Notes: generated from the sequence alone by a model not told the origin. Positions 43,976 through 53,045 are shown, counted from the first letter of the stretch. The stretch: DNA of 56,665 nt from CAZTDD01 sp964612675 (GCA_964612675.1 CAZTDD010000032.1:1-56665), one strand, 5' to 3'. Numbers and translations are program-made.

Positions 43976-44348
43976 AGACCACTTCTCCTCGTGCCTTTAT
44001 CTTCTCTACGAATATGCTCTCATCCACTTGGGTGTACAAGTCTACCGAAAACTCAACCGCTTCCCTTAAATCATGAAGGCACTGCCAGAACCGCTCATTG
44101 GGTATTGGAATCGCGAGGACATCAATGTCCGACGATTCCGCACAATAGCCGCGTTGAACCGAACCGAATAGGACCACTTTTTCAGCGCCGTATTCTTTTA
44201 AAACCGGCAGTCCCTTCTCCAGCAGAGCCTGCTTCATGTCGATGGCTCTTTGCTGACGCTCGCGTTTCCGCCGAGCTCGTCCTTCTTTCAGCTTGCTGAA
44301 ATCGAACGGCTCGTTGGCGACTGACTCTTCTTTCTCGATGCTATCCAT
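43932..44348 (-). CDS. mntA: MntA-like minimal nucleotidyltransferase antitoxin
   Basis: This 138-aa protein has the complete GSX10DXD motif: GSVQRGYCAESSDID, with Gly62-Ser63 and Asp74/Asp76. A third acid, Asp103, lies in VEFSVDLYT. It would AMPylate the HepT toxin encoded immediately downstream. A charged helical extension of about 45 residues precedes the fold. ATG 44348 is chosen: the longer frame to 44447 would run into the neighbouring DUF4038-like gene end, and the weak ribosome sites do not help. Order mntA-hepT with overlap is standard for this toxin-antitoxin class. Confidence 0.8.
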   Translation of the reverse strand: MDSIEKEESVANEPFDFSKLKEGRARRKRERQQRAIDMKQALLEKGLPVLKEYGAEKVVLFGSVQRGYCAESSDIDVLAIPIPNERFWQCLHDLREAVEFSVDLYTQVDESIFVEKIKARGEVVYDRGSGTAQSGHSG

Positions 44349-44424
44349 GCGCGTGCCTGTTTTTCGCCACCCAGGCGGATTCGACATTCTATTTTCGCCG
44401 TCTCCGCAATAAGGTTGTAGTGTT

Positions 44425-45831
44425 TCACTGTCTTGTAATAAGCGCAACCCAGTACCCTTTTCCCGGTGCTTCGAGTTTCACTTGGGTATCCGATTCGAAT
44501 GCTTCTCTTTTCCCCCACTTGCTTTCGATGATGTTCAACCAACGCAATATCCATTGTCGACCTTGGGATAATTTCAAATGCACTTCACCGCCGTCCGTGA
44601 AGAAAACAGCATATTCCTCGCCTGGGATGTACGTAAGATAGGCTTCGTCTTCCTCTCGGTTGGATAAAAGCTCGTGCTTGGCATCCGGTACGGATTCAAA
44701 AATGTTGTGCTGATCCAGGAATAAACGGGCGCTGCGGAGTTGTGTTTGGGCTAATTCGCTCAGGCCGATCCCTGAACTGGGGCGGTGGAAACGCGCGGAT
44801 GCGGCACCGGCAAAGATCAACCGCCAGAATTTCTCTACTGCGTCCCGGTTGTTCCCTCCGTGTCGCCCTCCATCCGCGGCATAAATCTTCACGTTGTTAA
44901 TGGGCCGTGGCTGATCGCTGATGTAGTCACGCACCCAATGGAAGTTTTTCCAATGAGTCTGGTTCTTCTGATGATTGTTCTGGGAGACATCGACAAAGTC
45001 AAATCGTTCGGGGTGATCCAAGGTGCGTCGATGTTGTTCGTTCCGAAGGTCCCAAGCATCCCACATTTCCGTCAGGTTTACGATTTTATTCTCTTTTTGT
45101 GCACGTTTACGAATAAACTCCGCCCAATAAACGGCCCAGGCCTCTTCGCCCGAGGTCTCGTTGTCCATGCAGTAAAGAACATTCGGATAGTCGAGTGCAT
45201 AATCCAACAATTTGTTCACAAACTGTTGCTGATATTGAAGCACGGTCCGATTATTTTGTTGTGACGGCGTTGTAAAGAAGAAAGGCTGGACATTTGCGCC
45301 GGGGTGTTTCGGGTACTTCTTTGCAAAGCCGGATTCTCTGTACGTGTAATTCACATTGTTTTGGGGATTGTATGGATGGGGCGGCCAGTTGTCTCTAGAA
45401 TAATCGAAACGATCCCACATTTCGATCTGAACAACAATATCTCTCTCGGAAGTCCAGCGCAGCATATTGTGAAATCGTCGCCAGTATTTTTCGTTCCATT
45501 GGTTCAAGTCATATTTACCATTATCCAGTTTCTTGAATGGATACTCTTCGTGACCTTTGTCGTGCCGGTCGCTCATGGTGTTGCGGATGTAATTACCGCC
45601 AACTTTGGCAATCTCGTCCAGATGTTCTTTCAGTTCGGGCAATTGAAAAAGATTATCGTCCTTCGAGCCGCCCAACAGCATCACGGGCTCGCCCTCGTAC
45701 TGCCAATAATACGGGTTTTCGTCATACGGCTGGATATGCGCAGAGTCATCTGCATGACTACCGATGCAGACGGAACCAAGCAACAGTAACGCGATTGTGA
45801 TTGTGATCATCTTAGATTGGTGCATGTTCAT
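44425..45831 (-). CDS. secreted DUF4038-like glycoside-hydrolase-type protein
   Basis: This 468-aa secreted protein has a signal peptide (about 1-27, ending IGSHA). A TIM-barrel-like body follows, with YYWQYEGEPVMLLGGSKDDNLF, HLDEIAKVGGNYIRNTMS, RDIVVQIEMWDRFDY and an acid/base candidate in YCMDNETSGEEAW. A C-terminal beta domain (from about 395) resembles the putative collagen-binding domain that ends DUF4038 proteins. Activity and substrate are unknown. AGGAG lies 13 bases before ATG 45831, which is far, and an out-of-frame ATG at 45841 opens a 9-codon frame across the start. It lies 41 bp downstream of the DUF1593 gene on the same strand, so an operon is likely. Confidence 0.75.
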   Translation of the reverse strand: MNMHQSKMITITIALLLLGSVCIGSHADDSAHIQPYDENPYYWQYEGEPVMLLGGSKDDNLFQLPELKEHLDEIAKVGGNYIRNTMSDRHDKGHEEYPFKKLDNGKYDLNQWNEKYWRRFHNMLRWTSERDIVVQIEMWDRFDYSRDNWPPHPYNPQNNVNYTYRESGFAKKYPKHPGANVQPFFFTTPSQQNNRTVLQYQQQFVNKLLDYALDYPNVLYCMDNETSGEEAWAVYWAEFIRKRAQKENKIVNLTEMWDAWDLRNEQHRRTLDHPERFDFVDVSQNNHQKNQTHWKNFHWVRDYISDQPRPINNVKIYAADGGRHGGNNRDAVEKFWRLIFAGAASARFHRPSSGIGLSELAQTQLRSARLFLDQHNIFESVPDAKHELLSNREEDEAYLTYIPGEEYAVFFTDGGEVHLKLSQGRQWILRWLNIIESKWGKREAFESDTQVKLEAPGKGYWVALITRQ

Positions 45832-45872
45832 TTGTCTTCATAATCTCCTTTCGACAACAAAAGACCTTCCAT

Positions 45873-47714
45873 TTAGTTTTCTTGGGAACACCGAATAATC
45901 AGTCTGCGATAACGGGTTAACGGCGGTTTTCCTGAATCCGTCACTTCAAGAATAACATGAATCGATTCTCCCCGCGCGTCCGAAGGGACACGGAGGGCGG
46001 CATGTGGCTTATGGGGGCGATGGATGTCGACGTCGCCCTCGTAGGTGGAAGGTTCGGTATATATCCACCAATGATAACTCAAGTCATCTCCGTTCGGATC
46101 GTTCGATCCTTCAGCACTCATATTGACCGTTTCATTTGGTTTTGCATCGATTCTCAATACGGAGGTTCCCGTTTGGCCATTGCAAATTACGCTAGGTGCG
46201 CGGTTCGTTTCTTCGGGCGACTGAATACACCAATCCATTCGGGCTTCGAAATCATTTTGATACGCGCGGCGCCATCGGTAGATTGTGGCAAGGCGAGATC
46301 GCTCGCCCTTCCAGGAGTCGACCGCATCAAGAAATTCCCAACCGTCGCCGCTATAGCGAAATCGTCCTCCCCAGTTGCCCCACTCCGGGACTTCCGGATC
46401 GCTCAATCCATTTTGTAAGACATAGAAGAATGACGGCGTATCGCCTTCTTTTACGCCTTTTTTCCCGGCTGCATCTTCGGGGTAGACGGTGCCCAGCGCA
46501 CCGTGATTGTCTAGAACGTTTTCTTTCAACCATTTGGGAGAAACGAGTGATGGATCTCCTTCCTTCCATATACCCCTGAATACCCGATTTGAGAATATCC
46601 AGAACACATCGGGATGATTCTTCTTGATCCACGCGGAGGTGCGATCCTGGTCATTGATGGAGTGGACGCGAATTTTCTTCTTCATTGCAGTAAGCTCTTC
46701 ATCTGAACGGTTCTGATCCAACCACCATAATGCTTGCGCCAACTCGCGAGGTCCTCCCCAGATACTGAACCAAATCGGGCGCGGATCGTCTTGTTGAAGT
46801 ATTTTCGCAATCCATCGCGAAGCCTCCGAATTCATGTCGGGACCGACTGAGTGTGGGTCGCCGTTGTATCCGTCTTTAACCAGCGAGTGTAGGAGGTCGG
46901 GTGAAGGATACTCTTTATTGTGTTTCTTCAAATTCTCGTATACTTTGGCATAGGCATCAATTCCTTTGTGAATCAATTCGGGGCGCGTATTTTTATAATG
47001 ACCGTGACCGAATCCGGTACACAAACCTTCCACATCAAAATCGCAGCTGTACAGAAGAAAGCGGACCAACGATTGACGGTCATCCGGATCGCCGCCGATA
47101 TCGGTCATCACCATCACACGCGGTTTTTGATCCGAGAAACGGCCTAAAAAAGGCGATTGGGGAGCCTGTACAGGTTCAAGCGTCTTCCCGCCTTCAACGG
47201 CGCCGCGCCAGATCTCGATTCCGCAGAAATTGGCGTGTCCACCTCGGCTGGTGATGGTAAGCTTGCCGTCCGAGATCTCGACAATCCAGGGGCCGACCTT
47301 GTTCCAAGTGCCGGCGGGGCCGCTGCTATAATCGCTCAATGCCGGAAGACTTTCGACGAACACGTCATATTGCTGTGACTCGGTATCTTCCAACAAGTAT
47401 GCCCAAACCGAGTAGGTTCCATTGGGAACATCCGTTATTCGCAATTGCGCGTTGCTGTCCCAGCGGAATGTTCGGAGCATCTTCTTCATGGTATTATCGG
47501 GTTTTGGCTTCCAATCCAAATCGGCGACTGTCACTTTCTTGTTTTCGCATTCGAAGTATTTTGACTGATCGCCTTGCCATCGATTGCCGTCAATTTCAAT
47601 AGAAGGTCCGTTTACGTTGATTCCGCGGAAGAACTCAGGCTCCTCTGTAAAACCCGGCGAGGTTGCGAGTAGAAAGAGAAATACGACTATACTGATGACT
47701 CTTTTGTTTTGCAT
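45873..47714 (-). CDS. secreted DUF1593 (nucleoside-hydrolase-like) protein
   Basis: This 613-aa secreted protein has a signal peptide (about 1-23). An N-terminal beta domain (about 28-185) follows, of the malectin/CBM kind (INVNGPSIEIDGNRW...NGTYSVWAYLLED). Next is a DUF1593 domain (about 200-480) with the nucleoside-hydrolase-like acidic motif VMVMTDIGGDPDDRQSLVRFL, then IWFSIWGGPRELAQALWWL and RVHSINDQDRTSAWI. A C-terminal Ig/PKD-like domain (about 500-610, NMSAEGSNDPNGDDLSYHWWIY) ends it. Proteins of this type are often annotated as cellulose-binding; the reaction is not established. GGAGAT about 7 bases before the ATG supports the start. Confidence 0.85.
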   Translation of the reverse strand: MQNKRVISIVVFLFLLATSPGFTEEPEFFRGINVNGPSIEIDGNRWQGDQSKYFECENKKVTVADLDWKPKPDNTMKKMLRTFRWDSNAQLRITDVPNGTYSVWAYLLEDTESQQYDVFVESLPALSDYSSGPAGTWNKVGPWIVEISDGKLTITSRGGHANFCGIEIWRGAVEGGKTLEPVQAPQSPFLGRFSDQKPRVMVMTDIGGDPDDRQSLVRFLLYSCDFDVEGLCTGFGHGHYKNTRPELIHKGIDAYAKVYENLKKHNKEYPSPDLLHSLVKDGYNGDPHSVGPDMNSEASRWIAKILQQDDPRPIWFSIWGGPRELAQALWWLDQNRSDEELTAMKKKIRVHSINDQDRTSAWIKKNHPDVFWIFSNRVFRGIWKEGDPSLVSPKWLKENVLDNHGALGTVYPEDAAGKKGVKEGDTPSFFYVLQNGLSDPEVPEWGNWGGRFRYSGDGWEFLDAVDSWKGERSRLATIYRWRRAYQNDFEARMDWCIQSPEETNRAPSVICNGQTGTSVLRIDAKPNETVNMSAEGSNDPNGDDLSYHWWIYTEPSTYEGDVDIHRPHKPHAALRVPSDARGESIHVILEVTDSGKPPLTRYRRLIIRCSQEN

Positions 47715-48064
47715 TTTCTACATCTCCATCATTCTCCAGTATGCTTCCACATAAGGATCTTAAAAGCCGGTTTGTTCCTTGTCCAGGCGGCGCTTCTCAA
47801 GCATCAATGATTCGCTTGTTGGGTTCGCGTGTCGTTGCGAGGGTGCATCTTGTAGGGCAAAGTGGGAAGACGAGAGGAAATCCAGAATGATTCGTTAAGC
47901 CATAGGAGGTTGTTTGCGAGGTTATTGACTTTGAACAAGAGAAAGAGTACGGTGCCAATAGCTGTACTTCCTCCGGAAACGGACGGAACCCTGAGGTTCT
48001 CACTTGGGGATTCGAATCTAGGATATCCGTTCAAAAAAGTTGATTCTACGTGGAGCATCATCGA
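47715..48064. other. divergent intergenic region, DUF1593 / DUF6259 genes
   Basis: These 350 bases lie between two divergent secreted-protein genes. A TTGACT at 47925-47930 on the plus strand is followed, 17 bases later, by only a poor -10 (TACGGT). I see no RNA gene, strong repeat or conserved frame. Confidence 0.4.
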
Positions 48065-50212
48065 ATGGGGACTCGAAAGAGGCTTTTAGAGGTTTCAGCC
48101 TGTGCATTTATTGCGTTGTTTTTGCTTTCCGCGCCAGGCGTTTTTGCAAACGAGGACGTTTTGACATTGAAGAACGATGACATATCTGTATCGTTCGATA
48201 CGAACGGCGCGATCGAGAGTCTAGAGAACAAGCGAACCGATCGGAACTATATACGAATTCCGAATGAATGCATTTGGGAGATCGATCTGCACAATCCCAA
48301 CCAGTCTTCGTTCACAGCGAAATCTTCGGAGCAAGCCGCCGTTCGATACAAGGAAGGACATAGCCTCGAGTTTATCTGGAAAGAGATCAATGTTCAGAAT
48401 CAGGCATTATCCATCAGCGTTTTGTTTCGAGTGGAGCTGCAGGAGGATGAAATCTATTTCTCCGCGTCCCTAAAGAACGATAGCAAGTGGCTTGTTGACA
48501 GGTTTGAGTTCCCGATCGTTTCTGCAATCCGGAATGGCGAGGACGATTTGAATTACCTGTATTGGCCGCTCCGTCCCGGCGAGCGCTATACGAATCCACA
48601 CCAACTCGAACAACCATTACGGCATCGATATCCGGGCTATTTGACGATGCAATGGTTTGAATACGGGAATGAGAAAGAAGGACTTTATTTTGCTTCACTG
48701 GACCGAAGTTTGCAGACCACAGAAATGAGCATGATTCCAGATGGGTCGTCACAAACAATACGATGCAGCATCAGCAAGCAACCGTATCTAAGAAAAGGAG
48801 AAGAGTGGAATTCCTCTACGTATATTATCTCCCCTCATATAGGAGACTGGCATGTCGGTGCAGATAAATACCGAACATGGGCGAAGACCTGGATGAAACA
48901 AGAGCCTGTTCCCGAGTGGGTCAAGAATTCAAACGGCTGGTTCCTGGCCATTTTAAAACAACAGAACGGAAATTTACTGTGGCCCTATGAACAAATAGAT
49001 AAAATTCTTCCATTGGCCAAAGCGCAAGGTATCCATGTTTTGTCCTTGTTCGGCTGGGCGATCGGCGGACACGATCACCTTTATCCGGATTACAGTCCGG
49101 ACCCTAACATGGGGACGCGTGACGACATCATAGAGAGCATTTCCAACGTGCGGGTAAGCGGAGGGTGGACGACCTTATTTGTGAATGGGCAGTTGGTGGA
49201 TAAGTCGGGAGACTATTACCAAGACATCGGCCGCGACTGCTCTGCGAAGCGCCGTGACGGTAAAGATTACACCGAACAGTGGCGAAAGTATCACGATCAC
49301 CCGGGTTATGTCCATGCGGTCATGTGTCCCTCTACGCAAGAATGGTCGGACAAACTTGTTGAATTCGCCGAGTATGTTGCAGGCTTCGGGGCGGATGGGA
49401 TTATGTACGATCAAATCGGATTTGGAGGGGTTGCGGGATATTGCTACGACGAGAATCACGACCACGAAAGGCCTTCTCTATCAATGGGACCAGCGATTTT
49501 CGAGAACTTTCAACGGATTCAGGATCGTATGAATTCTATCAACCCGGATTTTTGTATCTTGTCCGAGGGGTTGAACGATGCGGTCGGCCACCTGGTTGAT
49601 TTTAATCACGGTTCGGGAAACGGATATGAGTATAAGCCGAACAGTTTCCCGGCACTGTTCCGCTATACGTTTCCTAAGATCATTTTCACGAATCGGTATT
49701 CGTCCCCAATCATGCGTTATGATCAGGCGTGTTTCGCGTTTATCAACGGTCTCCGCTTCGATGTGGAATGTCGCTATATTCCCGATGCGATCCTTCTGAG
49801 GACGGGAAAACGTCCGACCAAGTCCGATTATGAGAATATATGGTGGCCGCCGAATGACGTAGAGATGTTAACCGACGGCCCGGTCGATGAATACAAAAGC
49901 TTCTTGCATCAACTCTCGGAAATCCGCGACGATTACCCAGTTTTACTGAACGGTACTTTTGTCGATACAAGAGGATTCACGATTGATAATCCTGAGATCG
50001 AAGCGCGGGCGTTCAAAAGGAATACCGAGTTGGCTGTTGTCTGTTGGAATCACTCCGATGAGGCGCAAGCGTGCTCACTTGCTGCGGAAAACCTATCCAT
50101 TGAATGTGTTCTCGTTCCCGATAGGACCGAAGTCGACTATGCGACGAAGAAAGCACAGAAGAGATTAACGCTTCAACCGAATGAAATCGTTGTTGTCTTG
50201 TTTTCTGGATAG
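48065..50212 (+). CDS. secreted DUF6259-like glycoside-hydrolase-type protein
   Basis: This 715-aa secreted protein has a signal peptide (about 1-28, ending APGVFA). A beta-supersandwich (about 30-265) follows, beginning VLTLKNDDISVSFDTNGAIESLENKRT. A TIM-barrel region (about 270-600) carries PYEQIDKILPLAKAQGIHVLSLFGW, YVAGFGADGIMYDQIGFGG and NPDFCILSEGLND. A C-terminal beta domain ends it. This is the DUF6259 architecture; Asp in GIMYDQIG and Glu in ILSEGLND are the best catalytic candidates by position. ATG 48065 with GTGGAG nine bases upstream is preferred to GTG 48050. Substrate unknown. It diverges from the DUF1593/DUF4038-like unit, suggesting a joint regulon for one glycan. Confidence 0.78.
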   Translation: MGTRKRLLEVSACAFIALFLLSAPGVFANEDVLTLKNDDISVSFDTNGAIESLENKRTDRNYIRIPNECIWEIDLHNPNQSSFTAKSSEQAAVRYKEGHSLEFIWKEINVQNQALSISVLFRVELQEDEIYFSASLKNDSKWLVDRFEFPIVSAIRNGEDDLNYLYWPLRPGERYTNPHQLEQPLRHRYPGYLTMQWFEYGNEKEGLYFASLDRSLQTTEMSMIPDGSSQTIRCSISKQPYLRKGEEWNSSTYIISPHIGDWHVGADKYRTWAKTWMKQEPVPEWVKNSNGWFLAILKQQNGNLLWPYEQIDKILPLAKAQGIHVLSLFGWAIGGHDHLYPDYSPDPNMGTRDDIIESISNVRVSGGWTTLFVNGQLVDKSGDYYQDIGRDCSAKRRDGKDYTEQWRKYHDHPGYVHAVMCPSTQEWSDKLVEFAEYVAGFGADGIMYDQIGFGGVAGYCYDENHDHERPSLSMGPAIFENFQRIQDRMNSINPDFCILSEGLNDAVGHLVDFNHGSGNGYEYKPNSFPALFRYTFPKIIFTNRYSSPIMRYDQACFAFINGLRFDVECRYIPDAILLRTGKRPTKSDYENIWWPPNDVEMLTDGPVDEYKSFLHQLSEIRDDYPVLLNGTFVDTRGFTIDNPEIEARAFKRNTELAVVCWNHSDEAQACSLAAENLSIECVLVPDRTEVDYATKKAQKRLTLQPNEIVVVLFSG

Positions 50213-50384
50213 AAAGAATGGCGATATGAGGACCGCGAAGGAGTTACCAAAGAGTTCGAGAGGAGTTTTGCTCCGGGGCGGTTGTCATTCAATTTATGGG
50301 GAGGTGGATGACCTTGTTGGTATGAAGCTTACCAGTTCATCTGGTGCCGGTGGCGTCCGCTTTTCGCTGGATTCAGGGAGAACA

Positions 50385-50468
50385 TGCCGGAGGGGGGACT
50401 CGAACCCCCACGAACCGAAGTTCACTAGGTCCTGAACCTAGCGCGTCTACCAATTCCACCACTCCGGC
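50385..50468 (-). tRNA. tRNA-Leu (anticodon CAG)
   Basis: Read on the minus strand, the acceptor GCCGGAG pairs with CTCCGGC, followed by discriminator A at 50385. The anticodon arm is CTAGG-TTCAGGA-CCTAG, giving anticodon CAG. The long variable arm has stem GAAC-TTCG-GTTC, and the T-arm is GGGGG-TTCGAGT-CCCCC. The large variable arm is diagnostic of a class II tRNA. CCA is not encoded. It stands alone and converges with the DUF6259 gene. Confidence 0.95.
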
Positions 50469-50623
50469 TAGTTGGAAAATGTATTCGCCATCATTATAGA
50501 TCCAGCCACTCACGATGCCAGTGGAGTCGGGCAGAATCGACTGAATATCCTGACCGCTGTTCGGATGCATGACCATAGGCTATACTCACGGCAATTTACG
50601 CCGGACAGGCCCATATTCTATAC

Positions 50624-50775
50624 GGAAAACGGATCTGTCCACGGCGAACGGATTGGTCCACACGGAACGGATTGGTCTACGGCGAACCGATTGGTCCACA
50701 GGGAACAGAGTCGTTCATGCGCAACGGAATCGTTTACATGGAACGGAATCCTCCACGATGAACGGAATCGTCCGT
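50624..50775. repeat. 19-bp direct tandem repeats, eight perfectly phased units
   Basis: Units start at 50624, 50643, 50662, 50681, 50700, 50719, 50738 and 50757 with no insertion or deletion. The consensus is roughly NNGGAACGGATTGGTCCAC. The first four favour GGATTGGTCCAC and the last four GGAATCGTCCAC. Nineteen is not a multiple of three, so it is not a coding repeat. The array ends about 50 bp before the GTG of the 390-aa gene. Each unit is itself close to an inverted repeat (GGAAC/GGTCC), as an operator or iteron would be. The rest of 50469-50825 shows nothing else. Confidence 0.8.
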
Positions 50776-50825
50776 TAGGAATAGAAAAGATACAAGAAAT
50801 AGAATAATTTGCGGGGTATAGAATA

Positions 50826-51998
50826 GTGACAAACGAAGTGCGATATGTCGGTCCACCCCTCTCTCGCCATTCCTGGACGGCGATCCTGAACTCCCGCCAG
50901 GGCCGATACCTTGAGCGCGGCGAAGAATGGATTGCCTCAACAGTCTCCGCGGTCCAACACGCCTCCCAACAAGGCAAGATCATCGTCACTTCGGCAGGCC
51001 TCAACCCATGGGAATTGACTCTCTGGGCGGCAGCCAAAGCCGGGGCTCCGGTGCTGGCCGTCCTTCCCGCAAACCCCGACGAACCGGAAGAAAGCCTGCA
51101 ACGACAACTCGACGACCTGGCAAATGAGTTCAGTTGCCCGCCCGGCTTTATCAGTGGAGCTTTCTTTCCCGCGACGGAAAACCGGCGCAGCCCGAAAACC
51201 GACTGGCCCGAACGAGACCGACTTGTCATCCGCCACGCAGACGAACTCCGGCCGATCAGTATTCGCCCCGGTGGCAACCTGGAACAACTGATCCAGGAGG
51301 CGAGCCAACGAGGGAAAACCATAAACGACGATTACCGAGTGGAATACAAGGCCGACCGAAAAAGCACCGATCCACGCATCCCAGAGGATCGCCTTGGCTC
51401 TTGGACAACAACCGCTGATTGGCCCTACCTCACCCATTGGACACATACATTCGGCGGCCCCTGGCCCGGCGAAAAGAAAGCCGATTACTATGCCGCCCTC
51501 CTGGAAGACGGGAACGGCAATCCACGGTCCGCCCGGGACACCCTCCAGCGCATTCTGAAAGACGGTTGGCTGCTCGGTTCGTCTTTGCATATGCCGCAAA
51601 ACCGGAAAACGGTCGGTTTCACCGAGCTGCCGCCCGCTGAAGCGATGAAGGAAATCAAATACCGGAAACGATTCCAGCGGTGGAGTTTTGAACCGTACGG
51701 ATTGGCTCTGGATCGCGAAAAACTCAAGAACCTGGGTGCGCGCCCCGTTCGCTATGAGTCGGAGTCAAAGAACAGCGGCGAGGATGATATCTTCGTGCAA
51801 TATCAAACCTCCGGCCGCGCCGACTGGTCGGGACAGCGCGAATGGCGGCTTCCCTACGATTTGGATTTGTCTGTTTTCAATGAAAGAGAAGGGCGCGTAC
51901 TTGTCCCTTCTTCCAAAGAAAAAGAAAAGATGGAAGGGGTCTCCAGGTGGCCGGTGTTTGCGCTCACAGAGGAGATGCCGGACGGTATCATGGAGTGA
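50826..51998 (+). CDS. uncharacterised protein, possible SLOG-like N-terminus and AbiGi-like C-terminus
   Basis: This 390-aa protein is not firmly recognised. The first ~120 residues look Rossmann-like: GKIIVTSAGLNPWELTLWAAAKAGAPVLAVLP recalls SLOG/DprA-type nucleotide-binding folds. The C-terminal half has PYLTHWTHTFGGPWPGE...YYAALL, VGFTELPPAEAMKEIKYRKRFQRWSFEPYGLALDREKLKNLGARPVRY. Its FTELP...FEPYGLAL...GARPVxY pattern resembles AbiGi/DUF2971-type proteins (weak, from memory). No signal peptide, so cytoplasmic. The start is GTG 50826 with a poor ribosome site. The 19-bp repeat array lies just upstream. The next gene follows after 30 bp on the same strand. Confidence 0.6.
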   Translation: MTNEVRYVGPPLSRHSWTAILNSRQGRYLERGEEWIASTVSAVQHASQQGKIIVTSAGLNPWELTLWAAAKAGAPVLAVLPANPDEPEESLQRQLDDLANEFSCPPGFISGAFFPATENRRSPKTDWPERDRLVIRHADELRPISIRPGGNLEQLIQEASQRGKTINDDYRVEYKADRKSTDPRIPEDRLGSWTTTADWPYLTHWTHTFGGPWPGEKKADYYAALLEDGNGNPRSARDTLQRILKDGWLLGSSLHMPQNRKTVGFTELPPAEAMKEIKYRKRFQRWSFEPYGLALDREKLKNLGARPVRYESESKNSGEDDIFVQYQTSGRADWSGQREWRLPYDLDLSVFNEREGRVLVPSSKEKEKMEGVSRWPVFALTEEMPDGIME

Positions 51999-52028
51999 GT
52001 GTTTGAGGATCACAACGGAGGAATTGAC

Positions 52029-53039
52029 ATGGCGAAATATCGAGTCGGATTTGCTGGACTGATTCACGATCATATCTGGAACGAAATTGACGCGTGGAAA
52101 CAGGTACCGCAGGTGGAACTGGCGGCCGCAGGGGATCTCAACGAGCCGCTCTTGGAGAAAGCCCAACAGGAGGGAATCCAGCGCACCTATCGCTCCTGGA
52201 AGGAGATGCTCAACAAAGAGGAACTCGACATTCTGGAAGTCGCGCTGGACAACGCGAGCGCGGTGGAGGCCGTCGAGGCGGGCGCGTCCGAAAAGCTGGC
52301 GGTCAAAGTCGAAAAACCAATGGCGGCCCGCCTGGATCAAGCGGATCGGATGCTGAAAGCCGCCGAGGACGCCGGGACTGCGCTGATGATCAACTGGCCG
52401 ACCACCTGGAATCCGGCGATGGATCTGATGCTGGAGACAATCAAACGGGGCGATCTCGGTCAGCCGTTTTACTTTCGTCTGCGTTGTGCACACCAGGGGC
52501 CGAAAGAACTCGGCTGCAGCCGCTATTTTTACGAGTGGCTGTATGACGAGGAACGCTGCGGGGCGGGGGCGCTGATGGATTATTGCTGTTATAGCGCCAA
52601 TATGTGCAGTTACCTGTTCGGCCGGCCGAAGAGCGTCGTCGGGATTCGCGCTGTGCTTGCGAAGGAGTACCCGGTGCCGGATGACAATGCGACGATCCTG
52701 ATGCAGTACGATAACGTGTTCGGTGTGGCGGAAGCCTGCTGGACTCAGCCGGTTCCCGCCGACCAGCCGAATCCCTTTTGCCTGGCCTCGGAAGGCAATA
52801 TTGGGATTGTGGACGAGAAAGTGGTTATCCGGCGACCGGATAAAGGCGTGGAGACGTTGACCCCGCCTGCGTTGCCGGACCACCGCAGCTCGGGACCCAA
52901 GTACTTGGTTCATTGCCTCGAAACGGGGAGTCCGATTGAGGGCGTATCGAGCCCGCAGGTAGGCCGTCAGGCGCAGGAGATCCTCGAAGCAGGATTGATC
53001 TCCGCCGATGAGGGACGGCGTGTGGAACTGCCGCTGTGA
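52029..53039 (+). CDS. Gfo/Idh/MocA-family oxidoreductase
   Basis: This 336-aa NAD(P)-dependent dehydrogenase of the sugar or inositol dehydrogenase class has an N-terminal Rossmann domain (1-115) with RVGFAGLIHDHIWNEI and the family EKP motif in VKVEKPMAAR (Glu95-Lys96-Pro97). A C-terminal alpha/beta substrate domain carries the CGAGALMDYCCYSANMCSYLFG region, where the catalytic Asp/His lie in relatives. The first loop departs from the usual GxGxxG. GGAGG at 52017-52021 decides ATG 52029. It lies 30 bp behind the unrecognised 390-aa gene and is probably co-transcribed. The substrate cannot be told. Confidence 0.88.
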   Translation: MAKYRVGFAGLIHDHIWNEIDAWKQVPQVELAAAGDLNEPLLEKAQQEGIQRTYRSWKEMLNKEELDILEVALDNASAVEAVEAGASEKLAVKVEKPMAARLDQADRMLKAAEDAGTALMINWPTTWNPAMDLMLETIKRGDLGQPFYFRLRCAHQGPKELGCSRYFYEWLYDEERCGAGALMDYCCYSANMCSYLFGRPKSVVGIRAVLAKEYPVPDDNATILMQYDNVFGVAEACWTQPVPADQPNPFCLASEGNIGIVDEKVVIRRPDKGVETLTPPALPDHRSSGPKYLVHCLETGSPIEGVSSPQVGRQAQEILEAGLISADEGRRVELPL

Positions 53040-53045
53040 TGTTCC

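Noticed and set aside
50472..50807. 111-aa and 69-aa frames over the 19-bp repeats
   Set aside because: The repeat period is 19, so no frame gives a regular peptide repeat; no family resemblance and the upstream part overlaps tRNA flank sequence.
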